The notes under the pieces were generated by a model. It ran no database searches. It had not been told where the DNA came from and saw nothing but the letters and a program-made list of their open reading frames with translations. Position numbers and translations under genes: made by a program. DNA of 36,154 nt, taken from positions 1-36,154 of the forward strand of contig CANLJX010000016.1 of the NCBI GenBank assembly GCA_947491545.1, written 5' to 3'. This document shows positions 16,625-24,489 of the stretch, one piece after another; position 1 is the stretch's first letter, and each line of letters starts with the position of its first letter. The DNA comes from Deltaproteobacteria bacterium (GTDB lineage Bacteria > Bdellovibrionota_C > UBA2361 > OMII01).

Positions 16625-17107
16625 GTGCTTTTTTCTCGCTTGTTTTTTCGCGTCATAACCAGCTGGCCAGCCATGATGCTGGGCCATCTCCTTATTCTGG
16701 GGATGGTCATCTTCGTGCTGTACACCGACAGTGCGCCGCTCGCCTCCTGCATTGTGGCTAATCTCCGAAACGAGACGATCAGCACGATTGTAATTGCGTG
16801 GGGAGTGCTTCTTGAGTCGAGACACGAACTGGTGTCCTCGGCGGCTACGTCCGTGGAGCACGTTGCAGAAAGCAAAGATTACTTGAGCGATGAGTCCAAG
16901 AGTGCAGGCTTGCTGCTTGTGTGTTTGGGGCTCTTTCTTGAGATCCTCACCTACTTTGATGCCTCTATCCACCTCCATCCCACCCCCTCGTGGGTATCAA
17001 GCTTACTTCACGGTGCGGTGTGGGTGATTCTTGTAGCCGTTTGCATGAGACTTTTTATCAGTTGTGTCGCGTTGGCTCGATTACGTAGGGTAGGCGCATG
17101 CGCTTAG
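16625..17107 (+). CDS. Unknown membrane protein
   Basis: I do not recognise the family. About 160 residues with four hydrophobic stretches: an N-terminal helix pair region (about 10-33), a middle segment around STIVIAWGVLLESRHEL, then LLLVCLGLFLEILTYF and WVILVAVCMRLFISCVAL near the end. A histidine-rich turn, SIHLHPTPS, lies between the last two. The GTG at 16625 is chosen because AAGGTGA stands five bases upstream; an earlier GTG at 16616 in the same frame lacks this. The last 10 bases overlap the start of the beta-propeller gene, so translational coupling is likely and the two products may act together at the membrane. Confidence 0.6.
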   Translation: MLFSRLFFRVITSWPAMMLGHLLILGMVIFVLYTDSAPLASCIVANLRNETISTIVIAWGVLLESRHELVSSAATSVEHVAESKDYLSDESKSAGLLLVCLGLFLEILTYFDASIHLHPTPSWVSSLLHGAVWVILVAVCMRLFISCVALARLRRVGACA

Positions 17108-18276
17108 CTAAATACCTATCGATCGTCATATCCTTCGCCACCTTTTTCTGTTCGTCATCTTCCGTTGCGCAAGGAGTCGCCCAGACTGCTGTGTTTGTTC
17201 AGCGCAACACCGCTAATCGGAATGCGATCGCTGCCTTTGTTCAAGATTCTGGTTCCGGCGAGCTCTCACTCTTAGGGGTCTTCAGAACCGGCGGCAAGGG
17301 TGAGCCGACCATCGACGGGAATCAGTCGCATGCATTGGCTTCGAAGGGGCGGCTGCTCTTCGTAACCAACGCCGGTGACAACACCGTATCGGTTTTCGAT
17401 GTTCAATCGAATGGCACCCCAGTGCTGGTGTCTCGGGTGTCATCTCGAGGGGTTCGCCCGGTAAGCTTGGCTGTTAAGAAAAACACGCTGCTGGTGGTTA
17501 ATCAGGGGATTAAAGCCGGCGAACCAGGAGCTACTGGCGGTAACGTTTTGGCTTTTAGGATTGCGTCGGGAGGCGCTCTCTCACCGATTGAGGGAGCCGT
17601 GTACCGCTTCGCGTCAGAGGATGTTCCGAATGAGGTTCTCTCGAATTCCTCTAATCCGCTTTTCTCAGTAGTTCGCTCCGGTGCTAATGCCGTGAGCACC
17701 TTCTGGCTGCGCGATCAAGGCGCCATCTCTCTTACGGAAACGGTTTTTAACATCCCCGATCCACTCGGTGGCGCAGTAAAGTCAGGGGCTCAAAGCACAG
17801 TGATCGTAACCCTCCCTGATGCAGATACAGCTGGCGTCGTGTCTCTGCAGATGAACGCACGCGGACGGACGACTGCGCGGCGAACGTATCCACGCCCTGC
17901 GCAGAAAGATCCCTGCTGGGCGGCGATCCATCCAGACGGCAACCGTTTGTGGACTGCAGCTTTTGCGACTCGCCTGCTCAGCCTGTACACCATTGGAGGC
18001 GACGGCCGCCTGACAGCAGTGAGTAATTACGTTGCCCAAGTAGGCCCCGGCAGCGTGGACCTTGCCGTCGATCAAGCAGGCGACTACCTGTTCTCGCTGA
18101 GGGCGTTTCGGGTTCCCAGCGGTGCTCAGAACATTCGTCCTTCCGTCGACGTTTTTGCGACGACCGGAAGCTCAACAAGCGCAGGCCTCTCGTTCGTCGG
18201 CAGCTACCAGCTTCCACAGAACTGGACCAACGCGGCGCCGACAGGCATAGCGGTTGTTTCGCCCGGCCCAATCTAG
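17098..18276 (+). CDS. Secreted beta-propeller protein (lactonase/YVTN-like)
   Basis: The 392-residue product starts with a signal peptide (hydrophobic core about 7-22, ending near SSSVAQGVAQ). The rest is made of repeated four-strand blades, each with a pattern like LLFVTNAGDNTVSVFDVQSNGTPVLVS, typical of seven-bladed propellers of the lactonase/6-phosphogluconolactonase and YVTN families. Comparable segments begin near TAVFVQRNTANR, NTLLVVNQG, NPLFSVVRSGANAVSTFWL, TVIVTLPDADT, NRLWTAAFATRL and DYLFSLRAF. Sequestered secreted members usually have no demonstrated enzyme activity, and I see no specific catalytic residues to assign one. It overlaps the upstream membrane-protein gene by 10 bases. 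Confidence 0.82.
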   Translation: MRLAKYLSIVISFATFFCSSSSVAQGVAQTAVFVQRNTANRNAIAAFVQDSGSGELSLLGVFRTGGKGEPTIDGNQSHALASKGRLLFVTNAGDNTVSVFDVQSNGTPVLVSRVSSRGVRPVSLAVKKNTLLVVNQGIKAGEPGATGGNVLAFRIASGGALSPIEGAVYRFASEDVPNEVLSNSSNPLFSVVRSGANAVSTFWLRDQGAISLTETVFNIPDPLGGAVKSGAQSTVIVTLPDADTAGVVSLQMNARGRTTARRTYPRPAQKDPCWAAIHPDGNRLWTAAFATRLLSLYTIGGDGRLTAVSNYVAQVGPGSVDLAVDQAGDYLFSLRAFRVPSGAQNIRPSVDVFATTGSSTSAGLSFVGSYQLPQNWTNAAPTGIAVVSPGPI

Positions 18277-18579
18277 AGGTCAAGCGATCTCAAGAGATTG
18301 CAGCAGGGCGTAGAGTCGGTCATATGGTACCCGCATCTGAAGCACGAGCTCCGCACACGATGGAATCTGCGAAGCGTCCATCCCAGCTCCAACCGCCCGC
18401 CCTGACTCATGGTTTTTCTCCGGAGAGCCCGCGAAACTCCCGCTAACTCTCAGAGAACTCGTGGTAGGGTCCAGCTGTAGAGACAGCAGGCGGTGTTGAA
18501 CGGCAAGCGATAGGGCCCTGCGGAACGTGCGTTGTTATTGCGGCAACGAGCGCGAACTCCCACGGGCCTCGCGGTCGTA
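18277..18579. other. 303-base gap between convergent genes
   Basis: This stretch lies between the ends of the beta-propeller gene and the rhomboid-like gene, which point towards each other. It contains the right copy of the 14-base direct repeat at 18448-18461. I see no gene and no convincing hairpin with a T-run. Confidence 0.5.
18448..18461 (+). repeat. 14-base direct repeat, right copy
   Basis: Identical to 16466-16479 in the same orientation; see that entry. It lies 171 bases beyond the stop of the beta-propeller gene. Confidence 0.4.
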
Positions 18580-19311
18580 TTAGTGAATATTCTGGCTGGG
18601 GTCGCCGCGGTCGTCATCCTTCATGCCCTTGACGACTTTGAGCCGAGTCTTAGCTTTGAGGCGCTCCAGTTTCCAAGTGTAGTAGGCCAGCTCAATGCGC
18701 TGGATGACACCGGATGAACGCGGGCGGTACATGTAGGCGTAGCAGAGTCCAGCGCAGATCAGCTCTGGGAGGGCAGCGATCGGGCTTCCGAAGATGGCGC
18801 TCAGCAGCACGAAGCCAACGCCGATCAGCGCGAAGGTTTTTCCGGTAATTGGCGTGCCCCAGAAGTTGAGCATCTGCCCCGAGAACGCCGCCATGAGGCC
18901 GTACAGTATCCAGAGTGTGGTGATCATCGAGCGAGTGCCCGAGAACGGCGCGTACCGGAAGATGTCTGGAAGGAAGAGGGCAGCGATCAGCACGAGGATC
19001 TCTGCCGTAAGAGGAATACCGAGGACAACTTGAAGAAATCGTCGTCGGCTCCAGCGCGACTCAAGCATCCCCCCGAGGCTGTAGATTATTAGGGCTCCAA
19101 AGATTATCTCTAGGGTGTTGACCGCGACGAAGAGCGCAGTTACGAGCCGCCACACCTGGAACCGCTCAATCACCAGGTCTGTCCGGAAGATGAGGAGCGG
19201 GGCGCCGGCGCGGCTCAGGAGCTCTTCGATCACGGAGGCCGCGATCATAACAACCATGAGCACGTGAGCAGTGCTCTGGAAGGAGAAGAAGAAGGGGGAG
19301 CGTCGAGCCAT
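18580..19311 (-). CDS. Rhomboid-fold (Derlin/TMEM115-like) membrane protein, probably not a protease
   Basis: The 243-residue product has about six hydrophobic helices and the rhomboid-superfamily hallmark FQVWRLVTALFV followed by a helix with LGGMLESRWSRRRFLQ, matching the WR motif and L1/TM2 arrangement of rhomboids and Derlins. A true rhomboid protease needs GxSG in TM4 and a His in TM6. Here the TM4 region reads YAPFSGTRSM, and the last helix region, LPELICAGLCYAYMY, has no histidine, so catalysis is unlikely. The C-terminal tail (about 195-243) is highly basic, then acidic, and probably cytoplasmic. An attractive reading is a membrane chaperone or adaptor as for Derlins, by analogy only. 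The gene stands alone. Confidence 0.7.
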   Translation of the reverse strand: MARRSPFFFSFQSTAHVLMVVMIAASVIEELLSRAGAPLLIFRTDLVIERFQVWRLVTALFVAVNTLEIIFGALIIYSLGGMLESRWSRRRFLQVVLGIPLTAEILVLIAALFLPDIFRYAPFSGTRSMITTLWILYGLMAAFSGQMLNFWGTPITGKTFALIGVGFVLLSAIFGSPIAALPELICAGLCYAYMYRPRSSGVIQRIELAYYTWKLERLKAKTRLKVVKGMKDDDRGDPSQNIH

Positions 19312-19460
19312 GGAGCGGTAGTTTTTAGCGGTATCTCCCCAGTGTACCGGGAGAGGGGAGGGGGGCGAAAGTGGAATTGTGTTTCGAAGGAACTCTAGTC
19401 AGGCTGAGGACCCTGCTCCTGAGGCTCTACCTTAGCTAAATCCCAAGCCCCAACCTTCTT

Positions 19461-19677
19461 CTCCTAATCCGTCTCTTCCTCCTGCACCTGCACTGGTTTC
19501 CTAGTCTTGTTCAATCATTCTAGTCACGCCCCATCTGATTGCCTTCGCGTGATATGCGGCCATGAGCAGTCAGAATCGGGCTCGCTTTTTCAGCATCCTC
19601 ATCTCGATAGCAGGAAGAGGAGCAGGAAATTAGTGCAGGTGCAGGAGGAAGAGAAGGATTAAGATAAGGATTAGGAG
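19461..19677. repeat. Dispersed inverted-repeat element, copy A
   Basis: Bases 19472-19494 and 19632-19654 are a perfect 23-base inverted repeat (core CTCCTGCACCTGCAC and its complement). CTCCTAATCC at 19461-19470 has its exact reverse complement at 19668-19677, with an extra AAGGATTA in the right arm. The spacer is about 137 bases and AT-richer. The left arm matches that of copy B (32902-32933) at 28 of 32 positions. The element fills the gene-free 19312-19739 stretch. No ORF for a transposase is present, so it would have to be non-autonomous if mobile. Confidence 0.75.
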
Positions 19678-19739
19678 GGCGCTGGGGGAGCACACGAAAA
19701 TGTAACTAGGCTCTGTGTTGAGGGGGCACCGGCGTAACC

Positions 19740-20432
19740 CTACGCAGGGTGCGCTGCAAGCTCAGCTCTGAGGTCGAGCCCAACAGCAACCCGCAGGGCC
19801 TCGGCTACTGCGCGAAACGCAGGAGCCTCTTCCAGAGGGCTAGAGTCTCGGCGTTTATTGCGCTCGCTCACAAGCCGTACCGAGATCGACCCGTTAACGC
19901 AGTCAACGAGAAGCGAGTCTGTCACTTGGGGCGTGTGCCCCAGGCTTGCGAAGGCGAGCACGTTGCGGAATCGCTCAAGCCCGATCCGCATGAACGTTGG
20001 CCGCAGGGGCGCCACGTACCCAAGCAGCCGAAGCGGCAGCCAGGAGGGCAGGGGGCCAGCGCGGTGCTGCTCTAGGATATGAACGATCTCCCCTGACCCT
20101 TCGAAGCGCGAGAACGGAGATAGCAGCGAGACCTCGAACGGCTCAAACGCGATTGAGTCCTTGTTTCCCGGAACCGGGGCTAGGCCACCGAGGCGAAACA
20201 GCTCATCGTGAGCGGGATGGCTCACGCCGGCGAGAAGCTCGTCCTGTGCGTTCCGCCCTTTCATGTTCGTTAGCGCTGATTTCTCCTGAGAATCCAGCAA
20301 GATCGGGAGCGCATTGCGCAGGAAGCTGTCAGTGAGAAGCGATAGCGCCCCAACGCTTATTGGACGGGTGTCAGAGAGCTCAAAGCCGTAGCCGCCGAGC
20401 AGCCAGCTTTTTGTGCGTCGAACTGTTGTCAT
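19740..20432 (-). CDS. Unknown soluble protein, 230 residues
   Basis: I do not recognise this protein. It has no signal peptide or membrane helix. It opens with a basic, tryptophan-containing segment (RRTKSWLLGGYGFEL) and ends with helical, alanine-rich sequence. A central stretch, SWLPLRLLGYVAPLRPTF, is aromatic and proline rich. Codon use looks coding over the whole length and it starts at an ATG (20432), though with only a weak ribosome-binding site. It is divergent from the Tad operon, sharing the 217-base control region with tadZ, so an association with pilus function is possible but only by position. Confidence 0.6.
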   Translation of the reverse strand: MTTVRRTKSWLLGGYGFELSDTRPISVGALSLLTDSFLRNALPILLDSQEKSALTNMKGRNAQDELLAGVSHPAHDELFRLGGLAPVPGNKDSIAFEPFEVSLLSPFSRFEGSGEIVHILEQHRAGPLPSWLPLRLLGYVAPLRPTFMRIGLERFRNVLAFASLGHTPQVTDSLLVDCVNGSISVRLVSERNKRRDSSPLEEAPAFRAVAEALRVAVGLDLRAELAAHPA

Positions 20433-20597
20433 GGTTGAGAGCCCTTCGCGATGCGTGTCGCCCCGCCGTTTGCAGGGGTGGAGTCATTATAAGTAAAAAG
20501 CTGACCGGATCTAGGCTCATTCTAGGAAAGCCGAAAAAAGCCCGGAGCAAAATGTCGCGCTCATGCTACAACGCCCGGTCCTAAGAGCCTAGGAGAT

Positions 20598-20618
20598 GTC
20601 GTGAGGCGCACTCACGAC
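20598..20618 (+). promoter_or_regulatory. Perfect 8-bp hairpin in the Tad operon leader
   Basis: GTCGTGAG (20598-20605) and CTCACGAC (20611-20618) form a perfect 8-bp stem with a 5-base loop, 31 bases before the tadZ ATG. The tadZ start itself has no recognisable Shine-Dalgarno sequence. The hairpin may be an operator palindrome or an RNA structure controlling the first gene of a ten-gene operon. Which of these holds cannot be told from sequence. Confidence 0.4.
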
Positions 20619-20649
20619 GCTCTCGAAGCAACGACCGACGAGCATCGAA

Positions 20650-22008
20650 ATGATCGAACTCGGAATTGTTGATCTTAGCGCTTCAGCCAGACGGCGGCTT
20701 GCTGCCCTGGTTGAGCGCTGGGCTTGGGTCTCTCCTGACGCGCGAATTTCAGCTCCGCGCATCTCCATCAGATTGCTCTCTCCTGAAGAGGTCCGGTTCA
20801 ACGGCGGGCTCGACGTGTGTGTTGTCGGACCGGAGCTTCTGGCGTGCGATGTGGCGTACCTCACCACGCTGCGGCGAGAGCTCGCGGAGAAGCTGATCCT
20901 TTGTGTCCTCGACGCACGCACGCAGTCGCTTGGAGTTGTCGAGCAGCTTGGACGGCTCGGTGTCGACGATGTGCTGCTTGAGAGCGCGGGGCCCGATGAG
21001 TTCGTGCGACGGCTCGTGCTCCTGCAGCGCAGGATGCGCAACAGGCAGCGTGGCAGGATTGTCGTGGTCGATTCGGCGCGTGGGGGCGTGGGCGCGACCT
21101 TCGTCGCAGCAGGTGTCGCAGAGGCTGTGCTATCAGCGGGCAGCTCGGTGTGTGTCGTGGACTGCGACACGTCCTCACATGATTTGGCGCGCTTTCTGCG
21201 CGTTAAGCCGCACGTTAGTGAGCCACTGCGGCTTCTGATCGAGCAGCAACGGCTCGTCACAGCCGAGACAGTTGGTGAGTGCCTGCACTCGGTGTGGAGC
21301 GATGAGGCTCGCATGGTGTGTATGCCTCCGCCGGCTGGCTGTGATGACGCGCAGCTCGCTTCTCCGGCAGCTGCCCGTTCGCTAGTGGCGGTGCTCGAGA
21401 CGCTTGCGGTGCTGCACGACCGAGTCGTCGTTGACGCTTCAGCACTCAGCTCTGGGGCGAAGCATGCTACATACGGCGTGGCCGACGAGCTTCTATTCGT
21501 CGCCAACGGGGACCCCTCGGGCGCTTTCGCAAATAAGCAGGCGCTCTCCCTCATTTCAGGCATGGTCAGGGCCGATGCCGGTCTCACAATTGTGCTCAAT
21601 GAAAACTCCCGTGTTTCGGCCCCGGCGTCGCTCCTGCGGCGCGAGGTGCTCGCCGTTTCGGGGCGTGAGGCGCGCTTTGTTCGCCTTGCGCACTCGGCCC
21701 GCGCCGCCCGCTGGGCGTGCAGTGGCCACACGCCGTACCGATTTCTTCGCCGGCAGTTTGCAGCGTTCGTGCAGCCGAGCAGCACGGCACCATTAGCGGT
21801 GCCGCGCTCTCGAGCGCTCGCGCGTGGACTGGATTGGGTTGCTACTGCGGTCCGTTCGGTGGCCTTCTGGCGGAGAAAGAAGCTGGCCGGCAGGCCGGAA
21901 GAGACGCGTGAGAGGAAGGGGGGGGAGCGCGAGCGCCTCGCCATCGGGTTCGCCCAGGGGCTACTCGCTGAGGGGGACGTGGTGTCAAAGCCCGTCCTTC
22001 TTGGTTGA
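20650..22008 (+). CDS. tadZ: TadZ/CpaE-type pilus localisation ATPase-like protein
   Basis: TadZ/CpaE proteins place the Tad pilus machine in the cell; they combine an atypical receiver domain with a MinD/ParA-type ATPase fold. Here residues 1-130 look like the receiver-like part (IELGIVDLS, LDVCVVGPELL, LILCVLDAR, LGVDDVLLE), and 135-400 the SIMIBI ATPase fold. The deviant Walker A is degenerate: ARGGVGAT (143-150) has Arg for the signature Lys and Ala for the P-loop Lys. The Walker A' region reads VVDCDTSSHDLA (169-180). Nucleotide binding may be weakened or lost. A basic, Arg-rich tail follows (about 400-452). It is the first gene of the operon; the ATG at 20650 lacks a clear ribosome-binding site. 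Flp lies 70 bases downstream. Confidence 0.88.
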   Translation: MIELGIVDLSASARRRLAALVERWAWVSPDARISAPRISIRLLSPEEVRFNGGLDVCVVGPELLACDVAYLTTLRRELAEKLILCVLDARTQSLGVVEQLGRLGVDDVLLESAGPDEFVRRLVLLQRRMRNRQRGRIVVVDSARGGVGATFVAAGVAEAVLSAGSSVCVVDCDTSSHDLARFLRVKPHVSEPLRLLIEQQRLVTAETVGECLHSVWSDEARMVCMPPPAGCDDAQLASPAAARSLVAVLETLAVLHDRVVVDASALSSGAKHATYGVADELLFVANGDPSGAFANKQALSLISGMVRADAGLTIVLNENSRVSAPASLLRREVLAVSGREARFVRLAHSARAARWACSGHTPYRFLRRQFAAFVQPSSTAPLAVPRSRALARGLDWVATAVRSVAFWRRKKLAGRPEETRERKGGERERLAIGFAQGLLAEGDVVSKPVLLG

Positions 22009-22078
22009 GCTGGACAAGCTTTCTCGCACTGCTCTCTCCGGCCTGCCATCCGCATAGACACACAACACGGGAGGATGC

Positions 22079-22255
22079 ATGGAGAGAAGAAAGAATCGGG
22101 AGCGCGGGTACACACTGCTTGAGTACTGCGCCGGTGCAGCGATTATCGCGAGCATCTTGTGGACGGCGCTCAACACGCTCGGTGGGGACTTGAGTGACCT
22201 GCTTGGCGCAGTTGGCGGCTGGGCTAACGCGCGCCAGGGCGAAGTAATTCAGTAA
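22079..22255 (+). CDS. flp: Flp-type major pilin, 58 residues
   Basis: This short gene encodes a Flp/Fap pilin precursor, the structural subunit of Tad pili. A basic leader (MERRKNRERG) is followed by the class III cleavage site: Gly at -1, then YTLLEY, with the invariant Glu5-Tyr6 pair, and a hydrophobic helix CAGAAIIASILWTALNTLG. A short hydrophilic tail ends at Gln58. GGGAGG at 22069-22074 sits four bases before the ATG at 22079; another ATG at 22075 is out of frame. The gene is located exactly where expected, between tadZ and cpaB, 17 bases before the latter. A cleaving peptidase (TadV/CpaA) is not encoded in this window. Tyr at +1 and Cys at +7 of the mature pilin are unusual. Confidence 0.92.
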   Translation: MERRKNRERGYTLLEYCAGAAIIASILWTALNTLGGDLSDLLGAVGGWANARQGEVIQ

Positions 22256-22272
22256 CGACAGGAGGACGGCCC

Positions 22273-23151
22273 GTGGCAGTTCGTGTCTCACGTTCTGGAG
22301 TTCGCCGTTACTCAGCTGCTGGAACAGCCCTCGGTGCTGTTGTCCTGGCGCTGGGAATCGGTGGTCTTGCCTACTCTGCCGGGAAGAGCGGGGGCGGCCA
22401 TGAGCGCGCGCCACGGGCCTTCGTTCCTGAGTTCAATGTGGTTGAGGTGCCAGTGCCAGAGCGCCCGGTGCCAGTCGGCGCGATGCTGCGCGATGCTCCG
22501 CTGCGCCTTGAGAAGTACCCTGAGCACCAGCTCCCGCGCGGTGTTGTGCGCGAAATGGCGGCTGTACGCGAGAGAGTGGCGCTCGTCGCGCTCCCCGCAG
22601 GCCTCCCAATCGTGAATGAAAACATCGGATCGCTCGATGAGGCGTCGAACCCGATCCTTGGGCACATACTGCCAGGGATGCGGGCTATGACAGTGCGAGT
22701 AGATGCTACCACTTCAGTCGAAGGATGGGTGCGTGGCGGCTCAATCGTCGATGTGCTCCTGGTTGAGAAAGGAAAAACCTCAGTAGTCGCCGAGAAAGTT
22801 AAGGTAATTTCAGCTGAGCGATCTCTCTCGCCGCTTGATGGCGGCTCGGGGCCAACAGTCCCGAGCACTGTGACGTTGCTAGTCACGCAGGAGCAATGCC
22901 TCGCTATCAACACAGCGGTGCCCCTCGGCAAGATATCCTTCGCGCTCCGCAGCAGCCGAGACATCGATAGCTGGCGCGACACGAAGTTCTCTCCAGATGA
23001 CTTATCCCCGTCTATCGGCGGCGCAAAAATTGAGGGAATGGTCTCTGTAGGCAGCGGCAGTGATGAGCGGCGCTTCGCTCTGGTGAACGGGGCGTGGCTG
23101 CCGGCCGAGAGCGTTCCGGATGGCTTCTTGCTCAAAAACAGGAGCGAATGA
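22273..23151 (+). CDS. cpaB: CpaB/RcpC Tad pilus assembly protein with SAF domain
   Basis: CpaB (RcpC) is an inner-membrane-anchored periplasmic protein of Tad machines, thought to act with the secretin or to stabilise the pilus. The 292-residue product has one N-terminal membrane helix (about 15-36), then a SAF-type domain (about 50-125: VVEVPVPERPVPVGAMLRDAPLRLEKYPEHQLP and VALVALPAGLPIVNENIG) and the CpaB C-terminal module (GMRAMTVRVDATTSVEGWVRGGSIVDVLLV). This order and length fit the family. The GTG at 22273 follows AGGAGG at suitable distance. In most Tad loci a secretin gene (rcpA/cpaC) follows cpaB; here tadA follows directly, 10 bases on. Confidence 0.9.
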   Translation: MAVRVSRSGVRRYSAAGTALGAVVLALGIGGLAYSAGKSGGGHERAPRAFVPEFNVVEVPVPERPVPVGAMLRDAPLRLEKYPEHQLPRGVVREMAAVRERVALVALPAGLPIVNENIGSLDEASNPILGHILPGMRAMTVRVDATTSVEGWVRGGSIVDVLLVEKGKTSVVAEKVKVISAERSLSPLDGGSGPTVPSTVTLLVTQEQCLAINTAVPLGKISFALRSSRDIDSWRDTKFSPDDLSPSIGGAKIEGMVSVGSGSDERRFALVNGAWLPAESVPDGFLLKNRSE

Positions 23152-23161
23152 GGGTTGATGA

Positions 23162-24481
23162 ATGACTGACGCCCGCAGCCGTGAGCACGCAACGAGCCAG
23201 CAGCTCTCGCCTGTCTTGCAGCAGGTCCTGGCGGAGGTGCGCCGGGCCGCAGCTAGACAGGCCGAGCAGGGATCTGCTCTCGATGCCGGGCGCTCAGTGG
23301 CGGAGGCATCAGCCCGCATCGGCGTGGAGCTTTCAAGCTACGAGCGTGACGAAGTGCTCTCGCACTTGGAGAGCGAAAGCATGTCGTTCGGAGTGCTGCA
23401 GCCCCTGATCGATGACCCACGCGTGTCGGACATCATCGTCTCTGGTTTCAGCAGCATCTCAGTGCAGCAGGCCCGGCGCAGCTTCCGCACACAGCATCGT
23501 TTTGCGGACCAGCGCTCGTACGAGGCGTACGTAGAGAAGCTGCTGCAGCGGGCTGGCTCCTCGTATTCCACGAAGCAGCCGATTGCTGATGGCATGGCTG
23601 GATCGCTCGTGCGGGTTCATGCTGTGCATCGCTCGCTGTGCGAGGACGGACCCTACCTAACGATCCGTGTAAACCGGTTTACCTCAGTCAGCATCGAGGA
23701 CCTGGCAGAGGCGGGCCTCGCTCCCCGTCCTGTTCTTGAGTACCTCGCGGGAGTGGTTGGAATTGGGCGCACGGTGCTCGTTGTAGGGGAGGTTGGCACC
23801 GGGAAGACCACGTTAGCGCGAGCGCTCGCCGCAACTATTCCGCACGATGAATCGGTGCTGGTAATCGAGGATACCCCAGAGATCCGGCTCGACCACCCGC
23901 ACGTGCGCTACGTCACCACCCGCGAGGAGAACCTTGAGGGAAGCGGAAGAGTGTCTCCCGCGCAGTGCATCCGGGCTGGAATGCGCATGGCGATGAACCG
24001 AATCATCTTTGGAGAGATTCGTGACGCGGAAGCTGCTGAAGCGTTCGTCGATGTATGCGCCTCTGGCCATCCGGGGCTCTCAACGCTCCACGCCCGCAGC
24101 GCGGCAGACGCAGTAACGCGGCTAGAGCTCTTTCTGGCGCGCGCGCAACGCAGCGCAGACCGGGGGATTCTCGGAAGCCAGGTGGCGACCGCTGTGCAGG
24201 TTGTTGCGGTTGTCGATGTGTGCCGCGTGACCGGAGTCCGGCGCATCATGGAGGTGAGAGAGCTCGGCCCCGTTGCGGATGGGGTGCTCCGGCACAGAGA
24301 CATCTTCCTGTACCGCGTTGTCCAGGGGGTCCCGACCTGGATAGTCGCAGGAAGGGTGAGCGCGTTCCGCGAGAAGCTTGAGAGAGAGCCAGTTAAGTTC
24401 TTGTTCTCATCGCTCCCGGAAGCCGTTAGCCTCGACGAGCGAGTTGCGTACCGAGAGGCTGCCCAATCGATGAGGAGGTAA
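23162..24481 (+). CDS. tadA: TadA/CpaF pilus assembly ATPase
   Basis: TadA (CpaF) is the cytoplasmic hexameric ATPase that powers Tad pilus extension, and in some species retraction too. The 439-residue product shows the family core: an N-terminal domain with LIDDPRVSDIIVSG (about 81-95), the Walker A GEVGTGKTT (209-217), the Asp box VLVIEDTPEI (233-242), arginine finger region RAGMRMAMNR, Walker B IIFGEIRDAEA (281-291), and the His box SGHPGLSTLHA (301-311). All catalytic residues are intact. A weak GAGGG precedes the ATG at 23162. It is followed by tadB after 8 bases. As the only complete motor ATPase in the locus it is the likely partner of the ATPase-like receiver protein encoded at 27742-29016. 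Confidence 0.96.
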   Translation: MTDARSREHATSQQLSPVLQQVLAEVRRAAARQAEQGSALDAGRSVAEASARIGVELSSYERDEVLSHLESESMSFGVLQPLIDDPRVSDIIVSGFSSISVQQARRSFRTQHRFADQRSYEAYVEKLLQRAGSSYSTKQPIADGMAGSLVRVHAVHRSLCEDGPYLTIRVNRFTSVSIEDLAEAGLAPRPVLEYLAGVVGIGRTVLVVGEVGTGKTTLARALAATIPHDESVLVIEDTPEIRLDHPHVRYVTTREENLEGSGRVSPAQCIRAGMRMAMNRIIFGEIRDAEAAEAFVDVCASGHPGLSTLHARSAADAVTRLELFLARAQRSADRGILGSQVATAVQVVAVVDVCRVTGVRRIMEVRELGPVADGVLRHRDIFLYRVVQGVPTWIVAGRVSAFREKLEREPVKFLFSSLPEAVSLDERVAYREAAQSMRR

Positions 24482-24489
24482 GAAAGACA

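Noticed and set aside
20433-20649. A possible sigma-70 promoter (TTGCAG and TATAAG) before tadZ
   Set aside because: The two boxes are only 12 bases apart, too close for a sigma-70 promoter; no TGGCAC-N5-TTGCA sigma-54 site was seen either.
20589-22115. A 508-residue open frame on the minus strand across tadZ
   Set aside because: Its product is a Ser/Arg/Thr-rich, low-complexity sequence typical of an antisense frame over a GC-rich gene, while the plus strand carries a clear TadZ/CpaE protein in an operon.
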